64,000 nt of DNA from Curtobacterium sp. GC_Cur_3. Its GTDB lineage: Bacteria; Actinomycetota; Actinomycetes; Actinomycetales; Microbacteriaceae. The first letter of the stretch is position 1, and every line of letters starts with the position of its first letter. The stretch spans positions 58,030 to 122,029 of the forward strand of contig NZ_JALNUI010000010.1 in NCBI RefSeq assembly GCF_026544205.1, read 5' to 3'. Of the stretch, positions 1 through 10,027 are shown in pieces. The position numbers and the translations under genes are program-made. The notes beneath the pieces were generated by a model, which made no database searches, was not told where the DNA came from, and was given only the letters and a program-made list of their open reading frames with translations.

Positions 1-1
1 C

Positions 2-826
2 GATGACGGCCGCGGAGCAGCGCGTGCGGCACGGGCGTCGGGAGCCGACGTCGTGCTGGTCGCCGGTGGGGACGGCACCCTGCGGATCGTCGCCGAGGAG
101 CTCCGCGGGTCCGGTGTCCCCGTCGCCCTCCTGCCCGCCGGCACCGGCAACCTGTACGCGCGCAACCTCCGCATCCCGCTGAACGACGTGCGCGCTTCGG
201 TCCGTGCGGCCTTCACCGGCACGGACCGGCGGGTCGACGTGGCGCTCGCGGAGCTGACCGACGCCGAGGGGACCGTCGCACGCCACGCGTTCCTGGTGAT
301 GGCGGGCATCGGGCTCGACGCGAACATGGCGGCGAACACGAGCCCGCGGCTGAAGAAGCGGTTCGGCTGGGTGGCGTACTCGGACCCGATCATCCGGTCC
401 GTGATCGGCAACCGGCAGATCGCGGTCCGCTACCGGCTCGACGACGCCCCCGCCAGGACGATGCAGGCGCACACCGTCATCGTCGGCAACTGCGGCACGC
501 TGACCGCCGGGGTCCTGCTCCTGCCCGACGCCCGACCGGACGACGGCGTGCTCGACGCGGTCGCCTTCCAGCCCAAGCGCGCCATCGGATGGAGCGGTGT
601 CGGCTACGGGCTCTCCCTGAACCGGTTCTTCCACCGCACCCGGTTCGGCCGGCTGCTCGCGTGGGTCCTGCCCAGGTCGAAGACCCTCCGCTACACGAGC
701 GCACGGTCCTTCGACCTGGCGCTCGACGCACCGGAGCAGATCCAGCTCGACGGCGACCCGTTCGGCACGGTCACCGCCGCGCGCATCACCGTGGACCACG
801 ACGGCCTCACGATCCGCGTCCTCTGA
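2..826 (+). CDS. Diacylglycerol kinase-family lipid kinase (5' partial)
   Basis: This reading frame is open from base 2, so the gene begins before the window and the start codon is not visible. About 274 residues remain. The nucleotide-binding motif GGDGT of the diacylglycerol kinase catalytic domain is close to the visible start, followed by LLPAGTGNLYARNL, which is typical of the DagK/YegS/LCB5 family. The C-terminal half carries the beta-sandwich typical of these enzymes and ends with a conserved DGDPFGT segment. Such proteins phosphorylate diacylglycerol or related lipids at the membrane. The exact lipid cannot be read from sequence. It converges with mtlD, with a palindromic terminator between them. 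Confidence 0.88.
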   Translation, partial: DDGRGAARAARASGADVVLVAGGDGTLRIVAEELRGSGVPVALLPAGTGNLYARNLRIPLNDVRASVRAAFTGTDRRVDVALAELTDAEGTVARHAFLVMAGIGLDANMAANTSPRLKKRFGWVAYSDPIIRSVIGNRQIAVRYRLDDAPARTMQAHTVIVGNCGTLTAGVLLLPDARPDDGVLDAVAFQPKRAIGWSGVGYGLSLNRFFHRTRFGRLLAWVLPRSKTLRYTSARSFDLALDAPEQIQLDGDPFGTVTAARITVDHDGLTIRVL

Positions 827-841
827 CGGCGACCGTCCCGA

Positions 842-897
842 ACAGCGGCAGCCGTAGCCACAGGCGAAGCGGCAGCCGCAGCCGCAGCGGCGGCCCT
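842..897. repeat. Short GCGGCAGCC-rich direct repeats
   Basis: Just after the lipid kinase stop, a GC-rich stretch repeats variants of GCGGCAGCCG and GCAGCC several times. It has no coding signature and sits directly before the 46-bp palindrome. It looks like a simple slippage repeat. Confidence 0.5.
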
Positions 898-900
898 ATG

Positions 901-946
901 ACGGACGGGAGGCCCGGTGCCAGCTGGCACCGAGCCTCCCGTCCGT
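901..946. terminator. 46-bp palindrome, copy 1 of family, bidirectional terminator
   Basis: Inverted repeat with 23-base arms and one mismatch, centred on GGTGCCAGCTGGCACC. It lies between the convergent lipid kinase and mtlD genes, so it can terminate both. Near-identical copies are at 7436-7471, 13408-13453 and 48736-48781. No long T-run follows, as is common in GC-rich actinobacteria. Confidence 0.75.
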
Positions 947-958
947 GACGTGGGTGCG

Positions 959-2110
959 TCAGGAACGCGCGGTGTGCACCCGGTCGGTGAACGCGGCGTG
1001 CAGGGGGTGCCCGGCGTCCAGGCCCGTGATCTCGGACGCCACGTCGGCGTCCGCACGGTCGGAGGCGAGGAGCGCCTGCAGCTCGACGCTCTGCTCGTCG
1101 TCGGCGACGTCGAAGCGGAGCGCTGCGCCCATCGCGTCGAGGAGTGCGACCGGTTCGGTGCCCTCCTCGGCCAGGGCGGCTGCCGGTGAGACGAACCGCT
1201 CGTCACGGGACAGCTTGCGGAGCGGCTGGCGCCCCACGCGCGTGACGGTGTCGGGCAGGTGCGGGTTCTCGAAGCGCGCGATGATCGCGGCCACGTAGGC
1301 GCGGTGCACCTCCGGGTCGAGCTCGTGGCGACGGACGAGCAGGTCGCTCGTCTCACCGAGCACCGACTCGAGCGCGGAGCGCACGGCGGGGATCGCGATC
1401 GCGTCGGAGATCTTGTCCGCCCCGGCGAGGAAGCCGTGGTACGCGACGGTGGCGTGCCCGGTGTTCACCGTGAAGAGCTTCCGCTCGATCGACGCGGCGA
1501 GGCCGTCGACGTAGTGCGCGCCCGGGATCGCCGGCTCGGTGCCGTGGAACGGCGTCCGGTCGATGGCCCACTCGAAGTAGGTCTCGACGGTGACGTCGAG
1601 GCCGCCGCCCTCGGGCTGGGCCGGCACGATGCGGTCGACCGCGGTGTTCGCGAAGACGGCCTTGGCCAGGCTCGCGTCGCGGACGTCGGCGGGCAGGGCC
1701 TCGACGACGAACTCGCGGAGACGGTCGGTCGCGTTCAGGGCGTTCTCGCACGCCATCACGGCGATCGGAGCGGCGTCGGCGTCGCGCTGCTGCAGCGCGG
1801 CGGCGATGACCGGCGCGATGAACTTCAGGACGTTCGGTCCGACGGCGCAGGTGACGATGTCGGCCGTGGCGATCTCGGCGACGACGGCCGGCTCGTCCTG
1901 GGCGCTGTTGAGCGCACGGAAGTTCGTGACCTCGTGGTCCTGGGCTCCGGTGCCGACCTCGTGCACGGTGTACGAGTCGGCTGCTGCGAGGGCGTCGATG
2001 ACCGGGGCGGCGACGTCGGCGAAGACGACCTCGTAGCCGGCCTCGTGCAGCAGGAGCCCGACGAAGCCGCGGCCGATGTTGCCGGCGCCGAAGTGGACGG
2101 CGGTGCTCAC
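959..2110 (-). CDS. mtlD: Mannitol-1-phosphate 5-dehydrogenase
   Basis: Oxidises mannitol 1-phosphate, the product of the mannitol PTS, to fructose 6-phosphate with NAD. The 383-residue length matches MtlD (about 382). Residues 8-16 read GAGNIGRGF, the dinucleotide-binding motif, and the polyol dehydrogenase C-terminal domain follows, with a conserved NTGHATVAYHG segment. The GTG start at 2110 is chosen because it gives this motif its usual spacing and overlaps the EIIA stop by four bases (GTGA), indicating translational coupling. It is the last gene of ptsI-mtlA-mtlF-mtlD and is followed by a palindromic terminator. Confidence 0.95.
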   Translation of the reverse strand: MSTAVHFGAGNIGRGFVGLLLHEAGYEVVFADVAAPVIDALAAADSYTVHEVGTGAQDHEVTNFRALNSAQDEPAVVAEIATADIVTCAVGPNVLKFIAPVIAAALQQRDADAAPIAVMACENALNATDRLREFVVEALPADVRDASLAKAVFANTAVDRIVPAQPEGGGLDVTVETYFEWAIDRTPFHGTEPAIPGAHYVDGLAASIERKLFTVNTGHATVAYHGFLAGADKISDAIAIPAVRSALESVLGETSDLLVRRHELDPEVHRAYVAAIIARFENPHLPDTVTRVGRQPLRKLSRDERFVSPAAALAEEGTEPVALLDAMGAALRFDVADDEQSVELQALLASDRADADVASEITGLDAGHPLHAAFTDRVHTARS

Positions 2111-2544
2111 TCGTTGACCTCGCCGAGGATCGCGAGGATCGCCGCGGTGTCCGGGGCGTCCGTCAGCTTCTGGACCTCGTCCTCGTCGGAGAAGACGATC
2201 GCGATCTTCGACAGGATGTCGAGGTGCTCGTTGTTCACCCCGGCGATGCCCACCACGAAGCGGACCTCGTTGCCGTCCCAGTCGATCGGCGCCGCGTAGC
2301 GGATGAACGACAGGGCCGAGGACTTGATGGCGTCCTTGGCGTCGTTCGTGCCGTGCGGGATGGCGAGGAAGTTGCCCATGTACGTCGAGACGCTCTTCTC
2401 GCGCTCGAGCATGGCCGGGTAGTAGTCGCCCGTGACCGCACCGGCGGCCTCGAGGATCTCGGCGGCCTCCTTCATCGCCTCCGACTTGGTCGGGGCGGTG
2501 TCCTCGGTGTGGATCCGGATCTGGCTCTCCTGCAGGACGGGCAT
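2107..2544 (-). CDS. mtlF: PTS mannitol-specific EIIA component
   Basis: A 145-residue cytoplasmic EIIA of the fructose-mannitol family. It takes phosphate from HPr onto the histidine in AIPHGTNDA (about residue 64) and passes it to the EIIB domain of MtlA. The ATG at 2544 is preferred over an upstream in-frame codon because GAGGAG lies about eight bases before it. The upstream option would start inside the intergenic hairpin. The gene lies downstream of mtlA and overlaps mtlD by four bases, so permease, EIIA and dehydrogenase should be co-transcribed. Confidence 0.94.
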   Translation of the reverse strand: MPVLQESQIRIHTEDTAPTKSEAMKEAAEILEAAGAVTGDYYPAMLEREKSVSTYMGNFLAIPHGTNDAKDAIKSSALSFIRYAAPIDWDGNEVRFVVGIAGVNNEHLDILSKIAIVFSDEDEVQKLTDAPDTAAILAILGEVNE

Positions 2545-2574
2545 CTGTGGTTCTCCTCGGTTCGTGGATGTGGA

Positions 2575-2600
2575 AGAGGGGGCGGTTGCCCGCCCCCTCT
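2575..2600 (-). terminator. Perfect hairpin between mtlA and mtlF
   Basis: Eleven-base-pair perfect stem (AGAGGGGGCGG) with a four-base loop, inside the 125-bp mtlA-mtlF gap. It could partly terminate transcription or protect the upstream mtlA message, giving different amounts of the permease and of EIIA/MtlD. No T-run follows, so partial termination or mRNA processing is more likely than a full stop. Confidence 0.6.
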
Positions 2601-2669
2601 CCATCGTGCACTTGCTGACTGGTCGTGGACCGGTCGGTGGATCGGGCCGCTGGCCGGACCCGGTCGGCG

Positions 2670-4226
2670 CTACTGGTTCTTCAGCTGGTCGACGACCTGG
2701 TCGTACTGGGGGGCGTTCATGAAGTTGCCGACCGACACGTGCTGCGCGTTCGGGTTCTTCTGCTTGGCGCGGGGGGTGAGTTCCTCCTGCGTGATGATGA
2801 GGTCCTCGTCGCCCGACAGGTTCGCGATGGCCTTGTTGACGACGGTGACGCCCTCGATGCCGGCCTTCTTGATCTTGTTGCGGAGGACGCTGGCACCCAT
2901 GGCGCTCGAGCCCATGCCGGCGTCGCAGGCGAAGACGACGTTCTCGACGCGCGTCGCCGTGGCGGTACCGGAACCGACGCCACCGAAGGCGGCCTCGGTC
3001 TCCTCGTCGTTGCGGGGCGCGTTGTTGCCGAGCAGGCCCGAGGTCGCGGCGTTCACGTCGCGGCCCTTGTTCGCCTGGAGCTTGGCCATCGCGGCGCTCA
3101 TGTCACCGGCGTTGCCGGCGGCGAGGTCGCGCTTGCGGGTGGCGATGAGGAAGAAGGACGCGACGGCGAAGGACACCGCGGCCGACAGGATCACCGAGAG
3201 GATGACGCCGAGGAAGCTGTTGCGCTCCGTGGCACCGAGCACCGCGAAGATCGAGCCGGGCGACGCCGGGGCGACGAGGCCGGACTTGAAGGCGACGTTC
3301 GTGGCGACACCGGTCGCACCACCGAGGATGACGGCGATGAACAGGATCGGCTTCTGCAGCACGTACGGGAAGTAGATCTCGTGGATGCCGCCGAAGAACT
3401 GGATGATGATCGCGCCGGGAGCGGTCGAGCGGGCGATGCCGACACCGAAGAAGGTGAAGGCGAGCAGGATGCCCAGGCCGGGGCCGGGGTTCGCCTCGAG
3501 CAGGAACAGGATGCTCTTGCCGGACTCCTGGACCTGCTGCGCACCGAGCTGGTCGAGCACGCCGTGGTTGATCGCGTTGTTAAGGAAGAAGACCTTGGCG
3601 GGCTCGATGATGATGCTCGCGACGGGCAGCAGCGAGTGCTGCACGAGGAAGTTCACGGCGTCGCCGAGGCCCTCCGCGATGAGCTTGAACAGCGGGGCGA
3701 GCCAGAAGAAGCCGATCATCGCGAGCGCGAAGCCGAGGATGCCGGCCGCGTAGTTGTTCACGAGCATCTCGAAGCCGGGCTTGATCTTGCCGTCCCAGAT
3801 GCGGTCGACCTGCTTGATCAGGTAGGCGCCGAGGGGGCCACAGATCATCGCGCCGAGGATCATCGTCGTGCCGCTGGCACCGATGATGACGCCCATGGTC
3901 ATGATCGACCCGACGACGGCGCCGCGGGTCTCGTAGACCATCCGGCCACCCTGGATCGCGATCGCGAGCGGGATGAGGTAGGTCAGGATCGGGCCGACGA
4001 GTCCGACGTTCGCCACGCCGTTCGTCTCACCGAAGCCGCCGAGGATGCCCACGGGCGTCCAGCCGGTCTCGATGAAGAAGGCGGTGATGATGCCCCACGC
4101 GATGAAGATCGCGATGTTGGGCATGACCATGCCGGAGAGGAACGTGCCGAACTTCTGAACGGCGACGCGTGCGCCACCCCGCGACTGGGCGGGGGCGTCT
4201 GGCGCTGCAACGGACGACGTTGTCAT
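2670..4226 (-). CDS. mtlA: PTS mannitol-specific EIICB permease
   Basis: Membrane permease that imports mannitol and phosphorylates it on entry. It has 518 residues. The N-terminal EIIC domain (about residues 25-345) has many hydrophobic segments beginning with KFGTFLSGMVMPNIAIFIAW and a conserved GGIHEIYFPYV segment. After a flexible linker, the C-terminal EIIB domain (about 425-518) begins VENVVFACDAGMGSSAMG, whose cysteine accepts phosphate from EIIA. There is no fused EIIA, which agrees with the separate mtlF downstream. The ATG at 4226 has only a weak ribosome site. The gene follows ptsI by 95 bp. Confidence 0.95.
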   Translation of the reverse strand: MTTSSVAAPDAPAQSRGGARVAVQKFGTFLSGMVMPNIAIFIAWGIITAFFIETGWTPVGILGGFGETNGVANVGLVGPILTYLIPLAIAIQGGRMVYETRGAVVGSIMTMGVIIGASGTTMILGAMICGPLGAYLIKQVDRIWDGKIKPGFEMLVNNYAAGILGFALAMIGFFWLAPLFKLIAEGLGDAVNFLVQHSLLPVASIIIEPAKVFFLNNAINHGVLDQLGAQQVQESGKSILFLLEANPGPGLGILLAFTFFGVGIARSTAPGAIIIQFFGGIHEIYFPYVLQKPILFIAVILGGATGVATNVAFKSGLVAPASPGSIFAVLGATERNSFLGVILSVILSAAVSFAVASFFLIATRKRDLAAGNAGDMSAAMAKLQANKGRDVNAATSGLLGNNAPRNDEETEAAFGGVGSGTATATRVENVVFACDAGMGSSAMGASVLRNKIKKAGIEGVTVVNKAIANLSGDEDLIITQEELTPRAKQKNPNAQHVSVGNFMNAPQYDQVVDQLKNQ

Positions 4227-4255
4227 GTGCGGTGACTTTCTGTGTGGTGGTGCTG

Positions 4256-4321
4256 CTGCGTGGAGGGGACGGGTTGGTGCTGGGGTGCTGGTTGGTGCGG
4301 GTCGTGCTGGTTGGTGCTGGC
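4256..4321. repeat. GGTTGGTGCTGG-type imperfect repeats between ptsI and mtlA
   Basis: The 95-bp gap between ptsI and mtlA is mostly imperfect copies of GGTTGGTGCTGG; on the transcribed strand it reads as CCAGCACCAACC repeats. It is low in secondary structure and has no coding signature. It probably forms an unstructured C/A-rich leader before mtlA, which lacks a strong ribosome site. Confidence 0.5.
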
Positions 4322-5977
4322 TCAGGCGGCGTGCGCGGCCGCCGCGGCGGACTTCGCGGCCGCCGCCGTGGACGCGGCGAGTGCCGCCCGGGCCATCTCG
4401 CGGGCCTCGTCGAGGGTGTGCCTGCCGAGTTCGGCACGCACGTCGGCGAGGGCCGCGGGGGTCATGGAGAGGGTGGTGGCGCCGAGGCCGACGAGCACGA
4501 CGGCGAGGAGCGGGTCCGCCGCCGCCTCACCACAGATGCCCACGGCCTTGCCGACGTCGGCTCCGGCGCTGCCGAGCTGCGCGACGAGGCGCAGGACGGC
4601 GGGGTGCCAGGGGTCCTGGTAGTTCGCGACGGTGCCGAGCATGCGGTCGGCGGCCATCGTGTACTGGGTGAGGTCGTTCGTGCCGATGGACACGAAGTCG
4701 GCGGAGACGAAGACCTGCTCGGCCATCAGCGCGAGCGAGGGGACCTCGGCCATCACGCCGGCGGTGCGGATCCCGAGCTCACGGGCCAGGTCGACGAAGT
4801 ACTCGGTCTCCTCGGCGTCGGCGACCATCGGGGCCATCACCCAGAGGTCCGCCTCGGTCTCGGCGTCGGCCTGGGCGAGGGCGGTGAGCTGGTCGCGGAG
4901 CACCTCTGGGTGGTTCCGGAGCGCCCGGAGTCCACGACGACCGAGCGCCGGGTTCTCCTCGTCCTTGTCCGTCAGGAACGGCAGCGGCTTGTCGGCACCG
5001 GCGTCGAGCGCCCGCACGACGACCTTCTTGCCGGGGAACGCCGCGAGGAGCTGGACGTACGAGGCCTTCTGCTCCTCGACCGTCGGCGCCTTCGGGGAGT
5101 CGAGGAAGAGGAACTCGGTGCGGAAGAGCCCCACGCCCTCCGCACCGAGAGCGACGGCGCCGGCGGCGTCGGCCGGGCTGCCGAGGTTCGCCAGCAGCGG
5201 CACGACGTGGCCGTCCGCGAGGGCGCCTGCGGTCAGCGGGGCAGCGGCGGCGGCGAGGCGGTCGGCGATGCGCTGCTCGACGTCGGCGACGAGCTCGGCG
5301 GAGGGCTCGGTGACGACCGTGCCGGCTGCGGCGTCGACGACGACGGCCTGCCCGTCGGTGAGGTCGTCCGCGCCGGTGACGCCGACGATGGCGGTGATGC
5401 CCTTGGCTCGGGCGAGGATCGCGGTGTGCGAGGTCGGACCGCCGTCACGGGTGACGAGCGCGAGGACCTTCTCGAGGTCGAGGAGTGCCGTGTCGGCCGG
5501 AGCGAGGTCACGGGCGACGAGCACGAAGGGGGTGTCCGACTCGGGGACGCCCGGGGCGTGCACCCCGCGGAGCTTGGCGACGATGCGCTGGGCGACGTCG
5601 TCGAGGTCGGTGGCGCGCTCCCCCATGTAGCCGCCCATGCCGACGAGCAGGTCGCGGAACTGCGCGAAGGCCTCGTACACGGCGCGCTCGGCGTTCGTGC
5701 CGCCGTCGATGCGGGTGTGCACGTCGTCGAGGAGGGTGGGGTCCTGCGCCATGAGCGCCTGGGCCTCGAGCACGGCCTGGGCATCGCCGCCGGCGAGCTG
5801 TCCGCGCTTGGTGAGGTCGTCGGCCACGGCGGCGAGCGCTGCGTGCACGGCCTGCTTGGCGTCGTCAGACGAACCCTCGAGCGGCGCGGTCGACGGCTCG
5901 CCGAGCGGGTCCGCCATCCGGAGCACGGTGCCGTGGGCAACGCCTCGGCCGACGCCGGTTCCGAGCAGTTCGGACAT
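4322..5977 (-). CDS. ptsI: Phosphoenolpyruvate-protein phosphotransferase (PTS enzyme I)
   Basis: General PTS enzyme: transfers phosphate from PEP to its own histidine and then to HPr. It has 551 residues, close to the usual 550-575. The phosphohistidine motif GGPTSHTAI is near residue 185. The PEP/pyruvate-binding barrel follows, with EGVGLFRTEFLF, SIGTNDLTQYTMA, and the C-terminal catalytic cysteine in VGICGEAAADP. The ATG at 5977 has a clear AAGGAGT upstream. It heads the mannitol operon instead of sitting beside ptsH, which is across the divergent promoter region. That layout suggests EI expression rises with mannitol. Confidence 0.95.
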   Translation of the reverse strand: MSELLGTGVGRGVAHGTVLRMADPLGEPSTAPLEGSSDDAKQAVHAALAAVADDLTKRGQLAGGDAQAVLEAQALMAQDPTLLDDVHTRIDGGTNAERAVYEAFAQFRDLLVGMGGYMGERATDLDDVAQRIVAKLRGVHAPGVPESDTPFVLVARDLAPADTALLDLEKVLALVTRDGGPTSHTAILARAKGITAIVGVTGADDLTDGQAVVVDAAAGTVVTEPSAELVADVEQRIADRLAAAAAPLTAGALADGHVVPLLANLGSPADAAGAVALGAEGVGLFRTEFLFLDSPKAPTVEEQKASYVQLLAAFPGKKVVVRALDAGADKPLPFLTDKDEENPALGRRGLRALRNHPEVLRDQLTALAQADAETEADLWVMAPMVADAEETEYFVDLARELGIRTAGVMAEVPSLALMAEQVFVSADFVSIGTNDLTQYTMAADRMLGTVANYQDPWHPAVLRLVAQLGSAGADVGKAVGICGEAAADPLLAVVLVGLGATTLSMTPAALADVRAELGRHTLDEAREMARAALAASTAAAAKSAAAAAHAA

Positions 5978-6289
5978 TCGAGACTCCTTCATCTCACACG
6001 CGCTTGCGGTGGGGTGGATCAGTTCGGTGCACAGCGGCACGAACGGACCACGCCCGTGCGGCTTGGAGCACCATACCTCGATCCGCGTTGACAAACAAAC
6101 ACATCCGGGGATAAAAATGCACAAACAGATGCCCGTTTCGGTCTGACCTGCCCCCACTTCGGGCGTCGGTCGCCGCGCGTGCATCCGTCCGTGTCCGTTC
6201 CGCTCCGAAGTGGTCAGTTCTGCTGCGGAGTGGCAGTCCTGCTCCGAAGTGGGTGGGCGGACGCCGTCACCACGAGACACCGAGGTCCG
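5978..6289. promoter_or_regulatory. Divergent promoter/operator region of ptsI-mtl and the DeoR repressor
   Basis: This 312-bp gene-free interval contains an AT-rich island in otherwise GC-rich DNA. A minus-strand promoter is visible: TTGTTT (6093-6098), 17-bp spacer, TATGGT (6070-6075), driving ptsI. A plus-strand candidate overlaps it: TTGACA (6088-6093), 17-bp spacer, ATAAAA (6111-6116), driving the repressor. CAAACA motifs occur at 6092-6101 (two overlapping) and 6122-6127, covering the minus-strand -35, and are candidate repressor sites. Further right, GCTCCGAAGTGG and variants occur three times (about 6199-6251). Which repeat is the operator is not decided by sequence alone. Confidence 0.65.
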
Positions 6290-7060
6290 ATGTACGCACC
6301 AGAGCGCCACCAGCGCATCGTCGAGCAGGCCCGCGCCGCGGGCCGCGTCGACGTCAAGGACCTCGCCGAGCTCCTCGAGGTCACCCCGGAGACCATCCGG
6401 CGCGACCTCACCTCCCTCGAGCGCCGCGGGCTCGTCCGGCGCGCCCACGGCGGCGCGATCCCGGTCGAGCGGATCACCCTGCACCCGGGCGTCGGCGACC
6501 GCGGCGGGATCAACCAGCCGGAGAAGATGGTGATCGCCGAGGCCGCGCTCGAGGAGCTGCCCGAGAACGGCTCCGTGATGATCGACGCGGGCACGTCGAC
6601 GATCTGCCTCGCCGAGATGCTGCCGACCGACCGCGGACTCACCGTCGTCACGCACTCGCTGCCGGTGGCGATGGCCGTCGCGAACCGCCCGGGCATCGAC
6701 CTGCACCTGCTCGGCGGGAACATCCGCAGCGACTCGCTCGCCGGCGTCGGCACGTGGACGCACCAGCTCATCGGGATGGTCAGCGTGGACGTGGCCTTCA
6801 TCAGCATCAACGGCATCACGCCGGAGCGCGGCCTGACGACCCACAACGTGGCCGAGGCCGCCGTGAAGTCCGCGATGATCAAGGCCGCCAGACGGAGCAT
6901 CCTGCTCGCCGACCACACGAAGTTCGGTCGCGAGGAGTTCGGCCGCGTCGCCCCCCTCGCGGCGATCGACACGATCATCACCGACCCCGCGGTCAACCTC
7001 GACCTGGTCCGCGAGGTCGAGGCCGCCGGCGCCGAGGTGTTCTGGCCCGGCCGGTCCTGA
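6290..7060 (+). CDS. DeoR/GlpR-family transcriptional repressor of the mannitol/PTS operon
   Basis: A 256-residue sugar-responsive regulator. The N-terminal winged helix contains RVDVKDLAELLEVTPETIRR, the DeoR signature, and the following segment RRAHGGAIPV is the family wing. The C-terminal domain (about 75-250) is the ISOCOT/phospho-sugar-binding fold, with DAGTST, THSLPVA and LLGGNIR. The ATG at 6290 is chosen because the DeoR family normally starts with a short peptide directly before the HTH; an upstream in-frame start adds unrelated residues. Divergence from ptsI-mtlAFD suggests it represses that operon and itself, relieved by a sugar phosphate. Confidence 0.9.
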   Translation: MYAPERHQRIVEQARAAGRVDVKDLAELLEVTPETIRRDLTSLERRGLVRRAHGGAIPVERITLHPGVGDRGGINQPEKMVIAEAALEELPENGSVMIDAGTSTICLAEMLPTDRGLTVVTHSLPVAMAVANRPGIDLHLLGGNIRSDSLAGVGTWTHQLIGMVSVDVAFISINGITPERGLTTHNVAEAAVKSAMIKAARRSILLADHTKFGREEFGRVAPLAAIDTIITDPAVNLDLVREVEAAGAEVFWPGRS

Positions 7061-7089
7061 CCGTCGGTCTCCCCCAACCACCGGCTCGC

Positions 7090-7095
7090 TAGCAT
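7090..7095 (+). promoter_or_regulatory. Candidate -10 box of ptsH
   Basis: TAGCAT lies 31 bases before the ptsH start in the 66-bp gap after the repressor gene. The -35 region (about 7067-7072, GTCTCC) is weak. It would allow HPr expression independent of the repressor transcript. Confidence 0.4.
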
Positions 7096-7126
7096 GGGCC
7101 GACCATCCCGTCGAAGGAGTTCATCG

Positions 7127-7399
7127 ATGTCCGAAGCCACCCGCACCGTCACCGTCGCCAGCGGATCCGGTCTGCACGCCCGCCCGGCGTCGCTGTTCGT
7201 CCAGAGCGTCACCGCGTCCGGGCACCAGGTCACGATCAACAAGGGCGAGAAGTCGGCCAACGCCGGCAGCATCCTCGGCCTGCTCGGCCTCGGGGTCGAG
7301 AACGGCGACGAGGTCACGCTCACCGTGACCGGCGACGACGCCGAGACCACGGCCGACAGCCTGGTCGAGTTCCTCAAGACGGACCACGACGCGGCCTGA
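7127..7399 (+). CDS. ptsH: Phosphocarrier protein HPr
   Basis: A 90-residue cytoplasmic phosphocarrier between enzyme I and the EIIA proteins. The active histidine is in SGLHARPASLFVQ (His17), and the second conserved helix NAGSILGLLGLGV contains the serine used for kinase regulation in other bacteria. The ATG at 7127 has GAAGGAGTT just upstream; an upstream in-frame start would add 11 arginine/serine-rich residues with no family match. It follows the DeoR gene on the same strand and ends at a perfect 36-bp palindrome. Confidence 0.96.
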   Translation: MSEATRTVTVASGSGLHARPASLFVQSVTASGHQVTINKGEKSANAGSILGLLGLGVENGDEVTLTVTGDDAETTADSLVEFLKTDHDAA

Positions 7400-7435
7400 C
7401 CGCGCAGGTCGCGGTGACCGCGACCACCTGCCTGC

Positions 7436-7471
7436 CGGGAGGCCCGGTGCCAGCTGGCACCGGGCCTCCCG
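7436..7471. terminator. 36-bp perfect palindrome, copy 2 of family
   Basis: A perfect inverted repeat, 18 bases per arm, around GGTGCCAGCTGGCACC and flanked by GGGAGGCCC / GGGCCTCCC. It lies 36 bp after ptsH and before xth, so it probably terminates the ptsH transcript. Confidence 0.75.
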
Positions 7472-7525
7472 TGCGCGCGCACCCACGTCCGCAGGCTGTC
7501 GGCCGCCGCCGATAAGGTGTTCCGC

Positions 7526-9417
<1,892 letters not shown>

Positions 9418-9418
9418 C

Positions 9419-10018
9419 GTGCTCCCCGTCACGCTCGAGTCCGACCGGGTCCGGCTGGACGTCCCCACGCGCGCCGACACCGTCGCGATCACGGAGGGCT
9501 GCCAGGACCCCGAGGTGGTGCGGTGGACGACCGTCCCCACCCCGTACCGCCCGCAGGACGCCGCCGCCTTCGTGGACGCGCTCGTCGGACCGGGGTGGGC
9601 GTCCGACCGCGAGTACACCTGGGCCATCCGTCGACAGGGCTCCATCTGGCTCGACGGCGTGATCTCCTACCGCACCGCCCACCGCGACCTCGGCTTCTGG
9701 CTCGCGCCGGGTGCCCGCGGGCAGGGGCTGGTACACGACGCGGTCGCCCTCGTCGTCGACTGGGCCTTCGACCGTGGCGCGCCCGACGTGTACTGGGAGT
9801 GCTACGTCGGCAACGTGGCCTCGGCGGGTGTCGCCCGGCGTGCGGGCTTCGCGTACACGGGCACCGGCAGCGCGAACATCCCGGGCCGGGACGGCTCCCC
9901 CACGTCGGCGTGGAAGGGACTCCGTCGCGCCGACGGCACCCCGGCGTCCGACCTGTCGTGGCCGTCCGAGTCGTACGCTCCGGGTGATGCCCCAGGGGCC
10001 GTCCCGACGTCCCGGTAG
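9419..10018 (+). CDS. GNAT-family N-acetyltransferase (RimJ/RimL-like)
   Basis: A 199-residue acyl-CoA-dependent acetyltransferase. It begins LPVTLESDRVRLDVPTRADT, the usual start of the RimJ/RimL branch, and has the acetyl-CoA pyrophosphate-binding segment APGARGQGL in motif A. A GNVASAGVARRAGF segment marks motif B. The GTG start at 9419 leaves one base after the trpS stop, pointing to translational coupling. The substrate is unknown: it may be a protein N-terminus, an amino acid or a small molecule. Confidence 0.85.
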   Translation: MLPVTLESDRVRLDVPTRADTVAITEGCQDPEVVRWTTVPTPYRPQDAAAFVDALVGPGWASDREYTWAIRRQGSIWLDGVISYRTAHRDLGFWLAPGARGQGLVHDAVALVVDWAFDRGAPDVYWECYVGNVASAGVARRAGFAYTGTGSANIPGRDGSPTSAWKGLRRADGTPASDLSWPSESYAPGDAPGAVPTSR

Positions 10019-10021
10019 TCT
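10016..10021 (+). promoter_or_regulatory. ribD: Candidate -10 box for leaderless ribD
   Basis: TAGTCT ends six bases before the GTG start of ribD, where transcription would begin at or next to the start codon. The same hexamer occurs upstream of acs (32676-32681). There is no room for, and no sign of, an FMN riboswitch here. Confidence 0.45.
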
Positions 10022-10027
10022 CGGCTC

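Noticed and set aside
2224..4235. Plus-strand reading frames across mtlA and mtlF
   Set aside because: They are antisense shadows of well-supported PTS genes with GC-biased codon use only on the minus strand.
10019..10027. FMN riboswitch upstream of ribD
   Set aside because: Only nine bases separate the previous stop from the ribD start, so there is no room for the riboswitch, and none of its conserved segments is present in the preceding gene end.
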